From JBILCM01 sp044353165 (GTDB taxonomy: Bacteria; Bacillota; Bacilli; Paenibacillales; YIM-B00363), in assembly GCA_044353165.1 (NCBI GenBank), contig JBILCM010000048.1, forward strand, positions 1 to 16,624: a DNA stretch of 16,624 bases. The letters are read 5' to 3'. Positions 7,267 to 14,761 of this stretch are shown here, piece after piece (within the stretch, counting starts at the first letter, position 1; every line of letters begins with the position of its first letter). The translations under genes were made by a program, and so were the position numbers. Below the pieces are notes generated by a model. That model was not told where the DNA came from. It did not search any database and saw only the letters and a program-made list of their open reading frames with translations.

Positions 7267-7797
7267 ATGAACGGACAAAATTCATCTCATCAAACAGAAA
7301 TCACCCTCATTTGTGCTATGGCTGAACATGGGGTCATTGGGCGAGAAAATCGATTGTTGTGGAAATTGCCAGATGATATGGTTTATTTTCGTAAAACGAC
7401 ATTGAAACACACCGTAATTATGGGACGAAAAACATACGAGTCTATAGGAAATGCATTGCCCAAGCGACGCAATATCGTTCTCACCCGGCAAACCCAATTC
7501 TCACCTAACGATTGTGAGATTGTAACTTCCGTTGAAGAAGCTCTAGTGCTTTGCCAAGGTGAAGAAACAGTTTTTGTCATTGGTGGTGCAGAGGTTTATC
7601 GCTTATTTTTGCCGATGGCTAATCGTCTTCTGATCACTCACCTTCATCATACATGGGATGGTGATGCATTCTTTCCCCAATGGGATGAGAAGGAGTGGAT
7701 TGCCTCCTCAGAGCGTGTAGGAATCACCAGTTTGGCAAATCCTTATTTGTTTACGTTTCGCGAATATAAACGAAAAAGTCCGGGAGAGAGTGAATAG
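7267..7797 (+). CDS. folA: Dihydrofolate reductase
   Basis: This NADPH enzyme regenerates tetrahydrofolate from the dihydrofolate made by ThyA (dfrA in Bacillus naming). From ATG 7267 it has 176 residues. The motifs are ICAMAEHGVIGRENRLLW (substrate loop, 15-32), LPDDMVYFRKTT with the catalytic acidic residue at 37, VIMGRKTYESIG (50-60, NADPH site), and VFVIGGAEVYRLFLP (102-116). I chose 7267 because AAGAAGGGG, overlapping the thyA stop, lies about 7 bases upstream; the longer in-frame extension to 7216 would run through thyA coding sequence. The C-terminus runs some ten residues beyond the last beta strand with a charged tail. It forms the usual thyA-folA pair and abuts moaB. Confidence 0.96.
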   Translation: MNGQNSSHQTEITLICAMAEHGVIGRENRLLWKLPDDMVYFRKTTLKHTVIMGRKTYESIGNALPKRRNIVLTRQTQFSPNDCEIVTSVEEALVLCQGEETVFVIGGAEVYRLFLPMANRLLITHLHHTWDGDAFFPQWDEKEWIASSERVGITSLANPYLFTFREYKRKSPGESE

Positions 7798-7799
7798 GA

Positions 7800-8318
7800 A
7801 TGAATACGCCTTCATCCGTAGAACAGCATCGTAATGAGGCGCCAAAGACAGTCCGATGTATGGTGGTCACCGTATCCGATACAAGAACACCCGAAACCGA
7901 CCGTAGCGGCTCGCTCATGAAAGAACTGTTAGAAGCAGACGGATATATAGTCGCAGCTTATAAAATCGTGAAAGATGAATACGAGCTTATTCAGCAAACC
8001 ATCCTAGAGGCAGTTCGTAACGATCAAGTTGAAGCCTTGCTTTTTAATGGAGGCACAGGCATTGCGTCAAGAGATACAACATTCGAGGCTGTTCGAGATA
8101 CACTTGAGAAAGAATTGCCTGGATTTGGTGAGATTTTTCGCTATCTAAGCTTTACAGAAGACATTGGTCCAGCTGCCATTCTCAGTCGTGCGACTGCGGG
8201 TGTGGTCGGGAGAACGGTGCTGTTCTCTATGCCCGGTTCCACTGGCGCAGTGCGACTAGCCATGTCTCGTATTATCGTGCCAGAATTAAGACACGTCATG
8301 CGGGAAATTTATAAATAA
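7800..8318 (+). CDS. moaB: MoaB-type molybdenum cofactor biosynthesis protein
   Basis: A 172-residue single-domain MoCF (molybdopterin-binding) protein of the MoaB/MogA group, which adenylylates molybdopterin before metal insertion. Visible marks are the N-terminal QHRNEAPKTVRC, VTVSDTRTPETDRSG, the GGTG loop in LFNGGTGIASRDTTFEAV, and the SMPGSTGAVRLAM segment. The N-terminus resembles Bacillus MoaB. ATG 7800 comes two bases after the folA stop, with GGGAGAG inside the 3' end of folA as ribosome site, so it is certainly in the thyA-folA transcript. No other molybdenum cofactor gene is in the window. It ends 12 bases from the convergent LtaS-family gene, with only a weak AAGAT/ATCTT hairpin (8321-8337) between. 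Confidence 0.92.
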   Translation: MNTPSSVEQHRNEAPKTVRCMVVTVSDTRTPETDRSGSLMKELLEADGYIVAAYKIVKDEYELIQQTILEAVRNDQVEALLFNGGTGIASRDTTFEAVRDTLEKELPGFGEIFRYLSFTEDIGPAAILSRATAGVVGRTVLFSMPGSTGAVRLAMSRIIVPELRHVMREIYK

Positions 8319-8330
8319 TTAAGATTCGTC

Positions 8331-10187
8331 CTATCTTCTCTCAGGTAATGACTCCAAGTAAGCATCATTCATCTGCATGATCAACATAATCCGGACAAAA
8401 TCATCCTTATAACGCATCGGATTTGTATCAAGAACATTGTTATTGTTCAATAACGGTATGATCGTGCCGTCGCCGAATGTTGCACCAGATATATACATAA
8501 TTTCATTATTCAAGAATGAACCCGTTGGTAAATAAAACCGACTTCCAATTATATTTTTTTTATGATTCAATAAGTCTTGGCCAAAATGAATCTCTTCTAG
8601 AAGTGATATCCCAAGTAGATTCGCAAGTGTGGGCATAATGTCCACTTGACCGCCCAAATTGCTGATTTCAAGACCTTCCGGCGTAAGACCAGGGACAGTA
8701 ACCAAGAATGGAATATTGTGAACGACGCGCATCGTATATTCATGTCCTAACAATCCTTCCAACATTTCCTTCTCTTCTTCAGGAATACTGTGGGGTGAAA
8801 TGCCAAAATGGTCACCGTAGATGACCAGAATCGTGTCTTCCCACAATCCTTCTGCTTTCAACTGTTCAATAAATTTTCCTAAAGCTCTGTCCGCATAGTT
8901 TGCAAGTTTTAAATAATTCCCAATTAATGTATCATCCCACATTTCAGGTAACGACAACATTTGTTTGTGTTCCACAGGGGCAAATGGATGGTGCGAGCTT
9001 TGTGCAATTACATGTGCGTAGAATGGTTGTCCTTTATCCCTAAGTTCCGTTAACAACGGAACTGTTTTATTGTAAAGAACTTCATCCGACGCACCGAATG
9101 CAATAACATCCTCATCTCCAAACCATGTTTTTTCATAGTACCTGTTAAAACCAAGTGCGGGATACAATTGCACGCGATTCCAAAAGTCAACATCATTCGT
9201 GTGCAATGTGATTGACTCGTAACCTATATTCGACAATAGACGAGGTAGACTCGGAATGTTCTTGCTGCCATATGCTTGTGAAGCGGCCTGCTGAGCAGGG
9301 GGGTAGAAGGCTGTGTTCACAATAAATTCTGCATCTGAAGTGTTGCCTTGACTAATGTTCTGATAGACGTTCGAAAAATAGAAACTTTTCTTTGCTAACC
9401 CATTTAAGATAGGCGTTATTTCCTGCCCTTCAATGCTACTGCCGATAAGAAAGTTTTGAAAAGATTCCAACTGCACGATAATCAGGTTTTTCCCTTGTGC
9501 GTCTCCAAAATATTGAGGGTTGGTTTCATATGTTAATCCCTTGACTGAGCGAATAGATTCAGGAGTGATTTGTTCAACCGCTGCTGCCGTCGTTTGCGTC
9601 GTCACGCTCGACACAAACGTATGAATCTCATATCCAACTAACCCCATTCGTTCGGCTTGCTTGAATTCATTCAACAGGTGATCATAGGAATATGCAAATC
9701 CGATGAGGGTGCCAACTGAGATAACCCATAGAGCAGCCAATGGTTTGAAGGAATTATGTAATGCTGTGAGTTTTTGATCCCATCGGAAATATCTAAACAC
9801 GAAATATGCCAGAATATCTGCATAATAAAGAAGATACAATGGTTCGAATAATTCCAATATGCTGTTGCCAAGATCGGCAACTTGTTTGGCTTGCTTGAAA
9901 GCATGATATGTGACGATGATTCCGAATTGTTTAAAATAAATCATCAATGAAACCATAAAAGCGGTAAGCACAATGTTTAGAGCGATGTACGCTTTCAATC
10001 TCCACCTTACAAAAAGGAGTTCAACCAATATTGTGAAGCAGAGCATTGAGGGAACGGAAACAATTAGGCAATCAAATGGATTATAATTATGGAAAACAAC
10101 CACCTGTATGCCGAAGTATTTCAAGTTAAGTATGAAATTGAACCAGAAAAAAGGCGTAGTAAAAAAAGATCTCCAATTGTGAATCAT
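8331..10187 (-). CDS. LtaS-family lipoteichoic acid synthase-like membrane phosphotransferase
   Basis: Members of this family are polytopic membrane proteins with an extracellular alkaline-phosphatase-fold domain that transfers glycerol phosphate from phosphatidylglycerol to growing lipoteichoic acid. From ATG 10187 there are 618 residues. About five hydrophobic segments fall in residues 12-165, followed by a linker and the catalytic domain from about 233: metal-binding Glu 241 in IVQLESF, catalytic Thr 283 in GNTSDAEF, FWNRVQLYPALGF, HVIAQSSHHPF with paired His 399-400, and Asp 459-His 460 in VIYGDHFG. The start was chosen because AAGGAGGG (10193-10200) lies 5 bases upstream; a further upstream in-frame ATG (10241) has no such site. 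Whether this is the main synthase, a primase or a YqgS/YvgJ-type paralogue cannot be told here. It lies 67 bases after the pullulanase gene on the same strand. Confidence 0.9.
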   Translation of the reverse strand: MIHNWRSFFTTPFFWFNFILNLKYFGIQVVVFHNYNPFDCLIVSVPSMLCFTILVELLFVRWRLKAYIALNIVLTAFMVSLMIYFKQFGIIVTYHAFKQAKQVADLGNSILELFEPLYLLYYADILAYFVFRYFRWDQKLTALHNSFKPLAALWVISVGTLIGFAYSYDHLLNEFKQAERMGLVGYEIHTFVSSVTTQTTAAAVEQITPESIRSVKGLTYETNPQYFGDAQGKNLIIVQLESFQNFLIGSSIEGQEITPILNGLAKKSFYFSNVYQNISQGNTSDAEFIVNTAFYPPAQQAASQAYGSKNIPSLPRLLSNIGYESITLHTNDVDFWNRVQLYPALGFNRYYEKTWFGDEDVIAFGASDEVLYNKTVPLLTELRDKGQPFYAHVIAQSSHHPFAPVEHKQMLSLPEMWDDTLIGNYLKLANYADRALGKFIEQLKAEGLWEDTILVIYGDHFGISPHSIPEEEKEMLEGLLGHEYTMRVVHNIPFLVTVPGLTPEGLEISNLGGQVDIMPTLANLLGISLLEEIHFGQDLLNHKKNIIGSRFYLPTGSFLNNEIMYISGATFGDGTIIPLLNNNNVLDTNPMRYKDDFVRIMLIMQMNDAYLESLPERR

Positions 10188-10240
10188 CGTGTCCCTCCTT
10201 AGTATTATGCTTTTGTGTATGCACGATGCACAATGCAACA

Positions 10241-10269
10241 ATTATATCCAATTATTATGAATTTGTAAC
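10241..10269 (-). promoter_or_regulatory. Candidate sigma-A promoter for the LtaS-family gene
   Basis: Read on the minus strand, GTTACA (10269-10264) is 17 bases before a perfect TATAAT (10246-10241). It overlaps the 3' end of the pullulanase gene and would start transcription near 10235, leaving a leader of about 48 bases ending in the strong Shine-Dalgarno. The LtaS-family gene may therefore be transcribed separately as well as by read-through from the pullulanase gene. Confidence 0.45.
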
Positions 10270-12804
10270 GGGAATGGTTTGGCAGTTTCCCCACACCGCG
10301 GTAGAAAGCGGCTCAATAAAACCTTGATTGTGATAAAACTTGGCAAAAGGTTTTGTTCCGGCGCGCTGACCGTCACAAAGTTGCTCCCATTGCGATGATT
10401 GTAACAACTGCGGTAAACCAATTTTCACGGGAAACATCTGTGAGTTGTGAGCAACAACGATTGTACGATACGCTTCATCCAAAGGAGACTCAACGCTTAA
10501 TACGTATGCTATCACCCCGTATGTTGTATGTAAACGTTGAAGACTTTTCTTGATTAGCGAGGCTGTCCTTAATCGGAATAATGGTTGTGCTTTCCGAAGC
10601 GCAATCAAACCGCGGACATAATCTATGTTGTCCTTGTAAAAGAACGCATAATCCCAATCTATGGCATTCACGGCATCGGAGGAGCGATAACTGTTATGTT
10701 CACCATTCTTTGTGCGAAACCATTCTTGTCCAGCATGAAGGAATGGGATTCCTTGCGACAACAAGATGATTGATGTTGCTAACCGATGCATTTGCATGCG
10801 AATCTTGATGGTGTGTTCAGGGTTGCTTAAGAAGAGTCGATCCCATAAGGTATGATTGTCGTGAACTTCAACATAATTTATTGTTTGTGCAGGTTCTCCT
10901 GCAAAACCTGGGATTTCATCGTTGTAGCCTATGCCGCCTACAATACCTTGCCACACGCCATGTGTTGAAAGGCCTTGACCATTCACAAAGCCCTGCTCTT
11001 CGACACGAAAAACCCCGCCTTTTAGCGCGTCACGCATAGTGTCATGAAACTGACCTATGTTCGGAATGGATTGGGCGTTACTCAAGTTGGCTTTTAACTC
11101 ACTGCTTAGCATCGTCGACAAGTTCCAACCTTCACCGTAAACAAGCAAGGATGGATCAATGTGATCCAATCGTTGTCGAACTTCATTCATGGTTTGAATA
11201 TCATGTATTCCCATCAAATCAAAACGAAACCCATCAATATGGTATTCACGAGTCCAATATTCAACGCAATCAACGATTAACTTGCGCATCATAATGCGTT
11301 CCGATGCGGTGTCATTGCCTACACCTGTGCCGTTTGACAAAACACCTTCTTTCGAGCAACGAAAGTAATAATTGGGCACCAATCTCCCCAAATTCGAGAA
11401 CGTTGCTGAAAACATATGGTTAAACACCACGTCCATGACAATACGAATCCCATTTTGATGAAACGTTTGGATCAATTGCTTCAATTCTTGGATGCGTGTC
11501 ATTGGCTGATACGGATCCGTGGAATATGAACCTTCTGGAGCAAAAAAATGCGCTGGATCGTACCCCCAATTGTACTGTTTCTTTTGAGGATTTTCTTCAT
11601 CTACCGAAATATAATCAGTTACGGGAAGTAACTGAACATGCGTTACACCAAGATTTTTGTAATAATCGAGTCCTGTCCAATTACCATTCGTGTTTGTTGT
11701 TCCAGATTCACATAATCCAAGGTATGTGCCGCGAGAAAGGGCTCCACTAGAAATATGAGTGGTCGCATCGCGGATATGAAGTTCATAAATGATAGCATCT
11801 ACGGGATGGACGAAATGTGGGCGACAATCATCATTCCAATCTGGCGGATTCGTCGCTTGCATATTGACGATCATCCCTTTCAAGCTGTTAACAGATAGCG
11901 CCTTTGCATATGGATCAACAGCTTCATACCATTGCTCTTGATGACGAACCTTGAATGTATAATAGGCTCCTAACATGTTTTTTGCGATGGTTACATACCA
12001 AGTGCCGCCTATGGAACGGGACATTGCATGATCTTCTGTGCTAAATTCATCATTCCAATGCAAATAGAATGCGACTCTGGCCTCCATTGCGGTAGGGGAC
12101 CATAATCGAATCTGGCAACAACTCGCAGAATAGGTGACCCCCAAATCATTATGCGGGTAAGTAAAAGCATTTTCGAATGAGGGATGGTCAAACAAGCCTT
12201 GAATGGAAACTCGAGCAGGCGGATACCCGGGGATCATGACATGATATGGCTGAGCAATATGTAACGGATGATTAGTTTCAATATCAATGGTATTTTCGTT
12301 GTCAAAACAAACGTGTTGAAGTTGCACCGGCGAACCATCGTTGCGATAAAGCAAAATGTGTTCCAACTGCTCTGCAATTCCAAGATTGTCAGGATTAACA
12401 ATCACCCGAATCCTCGAAGGAAGCACCATCACAGCTGAACGAACACGCTGTTTGCGGTGATGCATGGCGGAGACTTTATTATAATAAAGGATGGGGTCAC
12501 CTTCGATGACCCACACCTCCGCCAAACCATCAGAGGTAAAATTTTCAATATAACGATCTGTAAATTCCCGCTCAGCCCATTCATTCCCCACTATGCGCCG
12601 CCTTAAAAGAAAGCCTGCCTTTGTGAATTCATCTGTGCTTTCCAAATCCACATAAGCATATGATCCAAAGTCATCCATTCCAACGAAAGGACAGGCCTTT
12701 CCTTGCTGATTATCTGGCCATGCCCAAACATCCCAATCGTCATAATCTGCTTGAAATCGAAAGTAATGAATAATGAAATTTACTTTCGCTGCATAGTGAA
12801 ACAC
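10255..12804 (-). CDS. pulA: Type I pullulanase with N-terminal PUD (CBM41) module, apparently intracellular
   Basis: Debranching enzyme of family GH13_14 that cleaves alpha-1,6 links in pullulan, limit dextrins or glycogen. Counted from GTG 12804 (849 residues): PUD/CBM41-type module about 8-102 (FIIHYFRFQADYDDWDVWAW), CBM48-like domain about 217-302, then the catalytic barrel with the type I hallmark YNWGYDP at 411-417, VMDVVFNH, nucleophile Asp 529 in GFRFDLMG, acid Glu 558 in VYGEGW and Asp 649 in VEVHDNHTLWD. There is no signal peptide from any possible start. The frame is open to ATG 12888, and ATG 12846 is also possible; GTG 12804 is preferred because GAGGCGG precedes it at 4-base spacing and the PUD module begins directly after. 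The gene is divergent from acsA. Confidence 0.93.
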   Translation of the reverse strand: MFHYAAKVNFIIHYFRFQADYDDWDVWAWPDNQQGKACPFVGMDDFGSYAYVDLESTDEFTKAGFLLRRRIVGNEWAEREFTDRYIENFTSDGLAEVWVIEGDPILYYNKVSAMHHRKQRVRSAVMVLPSRIRVIVNPDNLGIAEQLEHILLYRNDGSPVQLQHVCFDNENTIDIETNHPLHIAQPYHVMIPGYPPARVSIQGLFDHPSFENAFTYPHNDLGVTYSASCCQIRLWSPTAMEARVAFYLHWNDEFSTEDHAMSRSIGGTWYVTIAKNMLGAYYTFKVRHQEQWYEAVDPYAKALSVNSLKGMIVNMQATNPPDWNDDCRPHFVHPVDAIIYELHIRDATTHISSGALSRGTYLGLCESGTTNTNGNWTGLDYYKNLGVTHVQLLPVTDYISVDEENPQKKQYNWGYDPAHFFAPEGSYSTDPYQPMTRIQELKQLIQTFHQNGIRIVMDVVFNHMFSATFSNLGRLVPNYYFRCSKEGVLSNGTGVGNDTASERIMMRKLIVDCVEYWTREYHIDGFRFDLMGIHDIQTMNEVRQRLDHIDPSLLVYGEGWNLSTMLSSELKANLSNAQSIPNIGQFHDTMRDALKGGVFRVEEQGFVNGQGLSTHGVWQGIVGGIGYNDEIPGFAGEPAQTINYVEVHDNHTLWDRLFLSNPEHTIKIRMQMHRLATSIILLSQGIPFLHAGQEWFRTKNGEHNSYRSSDAVNAIDWDYAFFYKDNIDYVRGLIALRKAQPLFRLRTASLIKKSLQRLHTTYGVIAYVLSVESPLDEAYRTIVVAHNSQMFPVKIGLPQLLQSSQWEQLCDGQRAGTKPFAKFYHNQGFIEPLSTAVWGNCQTIPVTNS

Positions 12805-12889
12805 AAAACCGCCTCGCTTTGTTACAAATCGGATACTATCGTACATTGTATACGAAAACCTTAGTCGATACACGTTTGTGCAATACATA

Positions 12890-12918
12890 GTTACAAGTTG
12901 AAAGAAAACATATATAAT
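12890..12918 (+). promoter_or_regulatory. Upstream candidate promoter of acsA
   Basis: GTTACA (12890-12895) lies 17 bases before a perfect TATAAT (12913-12918). The box pair is the same as in the candidate promoter of the LtaS-family gene. Transcription would start near 12925, inside the downstream promoter, so the cre-like box could also block it as a roadblock. Confidence 0.4.
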
Positions 12919-12919
12919 A

Positions 12920-12948
12920 TTGGCATGTTTGAATTAAAGCGTTATCAT
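12920..12948 (+). promoter_or_regulatory. Proximal sigma-A promoter of acsA
   Basis: TTGGCA (12920-12925), a 17-base spacer and TATCAT (12943-12948) match the sigma-A consensus in 5 of 6 positions each. The predicted start of transcription near 12955 leaves a short leader ending in GAGGGAGG (12964-12971), nine bases before the acsA ATG. Confidence 0.6.
12933..12948 (+). promoter_or_regulatory. Candidate CcpA cre box over the acsA promoter
   Basis: The 16 bases ATTAAAGCGTTATCAT match the cre consensus WTGNNARCGNWWWCAW at every position except the third (T for G). The box covers the -10 element of the proximal acsA promoter, so binding of CcpA with HPr-Ser-P would block transcription. Repression of acsA by CcpA is known in B. 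subtilis, which supports the reading; binding here is inferred. Confidence 0.6.
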
Positions 12949-12980
12949 ATTTCGGTTGTAACAGAGGGAGGAAAATATTC

Positions 12981-14708
12981 ATGCAAGATGTTCAAACGAA
13001 CGAGAGGATTCCTAGCACAGCACCAAATCCAAACTTGCCATCCTATGAAGATATGTATTCATCTTTTCGTTGGGAAGACGCTAAATCTCATTTTTCTTGG
13101 TTCACCTCAAACAAAGTAAACATGGCTTATGAATTGATTGACAAGCATACATTCACAGACCGTCGCAACAAAATTGCACTTACATATGTGGACGATACAC
13201 AAACTCAGACGTTTACATTCGAGCAGATGCGTCGCTTTTCCAATCAATTTGGTAATTTATTTCGTTCCCTAGGTGTAAATAAAGGGGATCGCATATTCTT
13301 TTTCATGCCGCGAACTCCTGAAATTTACGCAGGAATTGTTGGCGCACTGAAAATCGGAGCAGTTGTAGGTCCGCTTTTTGAAGCATTCATGGAAGGCGCC
13401 GTCCTAGACCGTATGGCTGATGCCGAAGCAACTGTGGTTGTTACCACGACCGCTTTGAAACAGCGAATTCCGAAAGAAAATTTGCCGAACTTAAAACACA
13501 TGATCTTGATTGATTTGGATGGCGACGCACTTCCAGGGGAAGTCCATTACCGTAATGCGATCGCCAACTCCTCTGATGAATTGGAGATCGAGTGGCTCGA
13601 TCTTGAAGATCCGATGATTCTGCACTACACATCAGGATCTACAGGAAAACCCAAAGGCATCGTTCATGTGCACGGAGCCATGATCCAGCAATACATAACA
13701 GGCAAGTGGGTGCTCGATCTTAAAGAAGATGATGTATATTGGTGTACTGCTGATCCCGGATGGGTAACTGGCACTTCGTATGGGATTTTCGCCCCATGGC
13801 TTAACGGTGCATCAAATTTAATCCGCGGAGGAAGATATACGGCCGATCGTTGGTATTCTACAATCCAGGACTACAAAGTCACCGTCTGGTACAGTGCGCC
13901 AACTGCATTCCGCATGCTTATGGCAGCTGGAGACGAAATCGTCAGCAAATATAATCTGGGTTCATTGCGTCACGTACTCTCCGTTGGAGAGCCTCTAAAC
14001 CCTGAAGTGATTCGATGGGGACTTCGAACTTACAAACATCGCATTCACGATACATGGTGGATGACAGAGACGGGTGCCCATATGATTGTGAATTATCCTT
14101 CTATGGTTATACGTCCTGGTTCCATGGGAAAACCACTGCCGGGCATTCGCGCAGCAATTCTTGATGATAATGGCAAGGAAGTTCCTCCGTATACGCTGGG
14201 TAATCTGGCAATTCAGTCGGGTTGGCCTTCAATGATGCGGCGAGTATGGAATAATCCAAAAAAATACGAGGAATATTTTCGCATTCAAGGTTGGTACATT
14301 TCTGGAGACTCCGCCTACATGGACGAAGATGGATATTTCTGGTTTCAAGGACGTGTAGATGATGTAATCAACACAGCGGGTGAGAATGTGGGTCCCTTCG
14401 AGGTCGAAAGTAAATTGGTGGAGCACCCTGCCGTGGCTGAAGCTGGTGTTATTGGAAAACCTGATGCACTGCGCGGTCAAATCATCAAAGCATTCGTCAG
14501 TCTTCGCGAAGGGTACGTGCAGACACCTGAACTCTTAGAAGAACTTCGACTTCACGTGCGTAATGGCTTGGCAGCGCATGCGGCACCACGCGAAATTGAA
14601 GTTATCGAAAAACTACCTAAAACACGTTCAGGCAAAATCATGCGTCGAGTTCTAAAAGCACAAGAATTAGGTTTACCCGTCGGAGATCTGTCAACGATTG
14701 ACGATTAA
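12981..14708 (+). CDS. acsA: Acetyl-CoA synthetase AcsA
   Basis: AMP-forming ligase that activates acetate to acetyl-CoA through acetyl-AMP, used for acetate scavenging. The 575 residues are close to B. subtilis AcsA (572). Motifs in order: FFFMPRTPEIYAG (106-118), the adenylate core HYTSGSTGKPKG (215-226), ADPGWVTGTSYG, the WWMTETGAHMI segment that shapes the acetate pocket, SGDSAYMDEDGYFWFQGR-type hinge (GDSA...GRVDD), TAGENVGPFEVE, and the C-terminal PKTRSGKIMRRVLKA with Lys 552, the residue equivalent to the one acetylated by AcuA in Bacillus. ATG 12981 follows GAGGGAGG by nine bases. No acuABC genes are in the window. The gene has its own promoters, cre-like box and terminator, so it is monocistronic or feeds the next gene only by read-through. 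Confidence 0.95.
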   Translation: MQDVQTNERIPSTAPNPNLPSYEDMYSSFRWEDAKSHFSWFTSNKVNMAYELIDKHTFTDRRNKIALTYVDDTQTQTFTFEQMRRFSNQFGNLFRSLGVNKGDRIFFFMPRTPEIYAGIVGALKIGAVVGPLFEAFMEGAVLDRMADAEATVVVTTTALKQRIPKENLPNLKHMILIDLDGDALPGEVHYRNAIANSSDELEIEWLDLEDPMILHYTSGSTGKPKGIVHVHGAMIQQYITGKWVLDLKEDDVYWCTADPGWVTGTSYGIFAPWLNGASNLIRGGRYTADRWYSTIQDYKVTVWYSAPTAFRMLMAAGDEIVSKYNLGSLRHVLSVGEPLNPEVIRWGLRTYKHRIHDTWWMTETGAHMIVNYPSMVIRPGSMGKPLPGIRAAILDDNGKEVPPYTLGNLAIQSGWPSMMRRVWNNPKKYEEYFRIQGWYISGDSAYMDEDGYFWFQGRVDDVINTAGENVGPFEVESKLVEHPAVAEAGVIGKPDALRGQIIKAFVSLREGYVQTPELLEELRLHVRNGLAAHAAPREIEVIEKLPKTRSGKIMRRVLKAQELGLPVGDLSTIDD

Positions 14709-14711
14709 TAT

Positions 14712-14761
14712 AGGGGGGAGCAGGACGGAGTCGGGAATATCAAACCGCTCCGTCTTTTCTA
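14712..14761 (+). promoter_or_regulatory. Split ribosome binding site of the phosphotransferase gene
   Basis: A strong purine tract AGGGGGGAG (14712-14720) follows the acsA stop by three bases. No ATG, GTG or TTG occurs after it until ATG 14762, 41 bases on, and no Shine-Dalgarno lies next to that ATG. The terminator hairpin occupies 14724-14754; when folded it leaves only 3 + 7 = 10 unpaired bases between the purine tract and the ATG, a normal spacing. The arrangement is seen directly; the function is inferred. Confidence 0.4.
14724..14758 (+). terminator. Intrinsic terminator after acsA, immediately before the next start codon
   Basis: GACGGAG (14724-14730) pairs with CTCCGTC (14748-14754); an inner CGG/CCG stem (14732-14734 with 14745-14747) extends it past a bulged T, leaving a 10-base loop. 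TTTTCT follows. The U tract is short, so termination may be incomplete. The hairpin ends only seven bases before ATG 14762. Confidence 0.75.

Noticed and set aside
10188..10254. TTGTGC (10233-10228) with CATAAT (10209-10204) as a promoter of the LtaS-family gene
   Set aside because: The transcript would begin at about 10197, inside the Shine-Dalgarno, leaving it incomplete; the GTTACA/TATAAT pair fits better.
11496..11750. An 84-codon open frame on the plus strand within the pullulanase gene
   Set aside because: It is antisense to conserved catalytic-domain codons (around the YNWGYDP region), has no recognisable domain and no good ribosome site.
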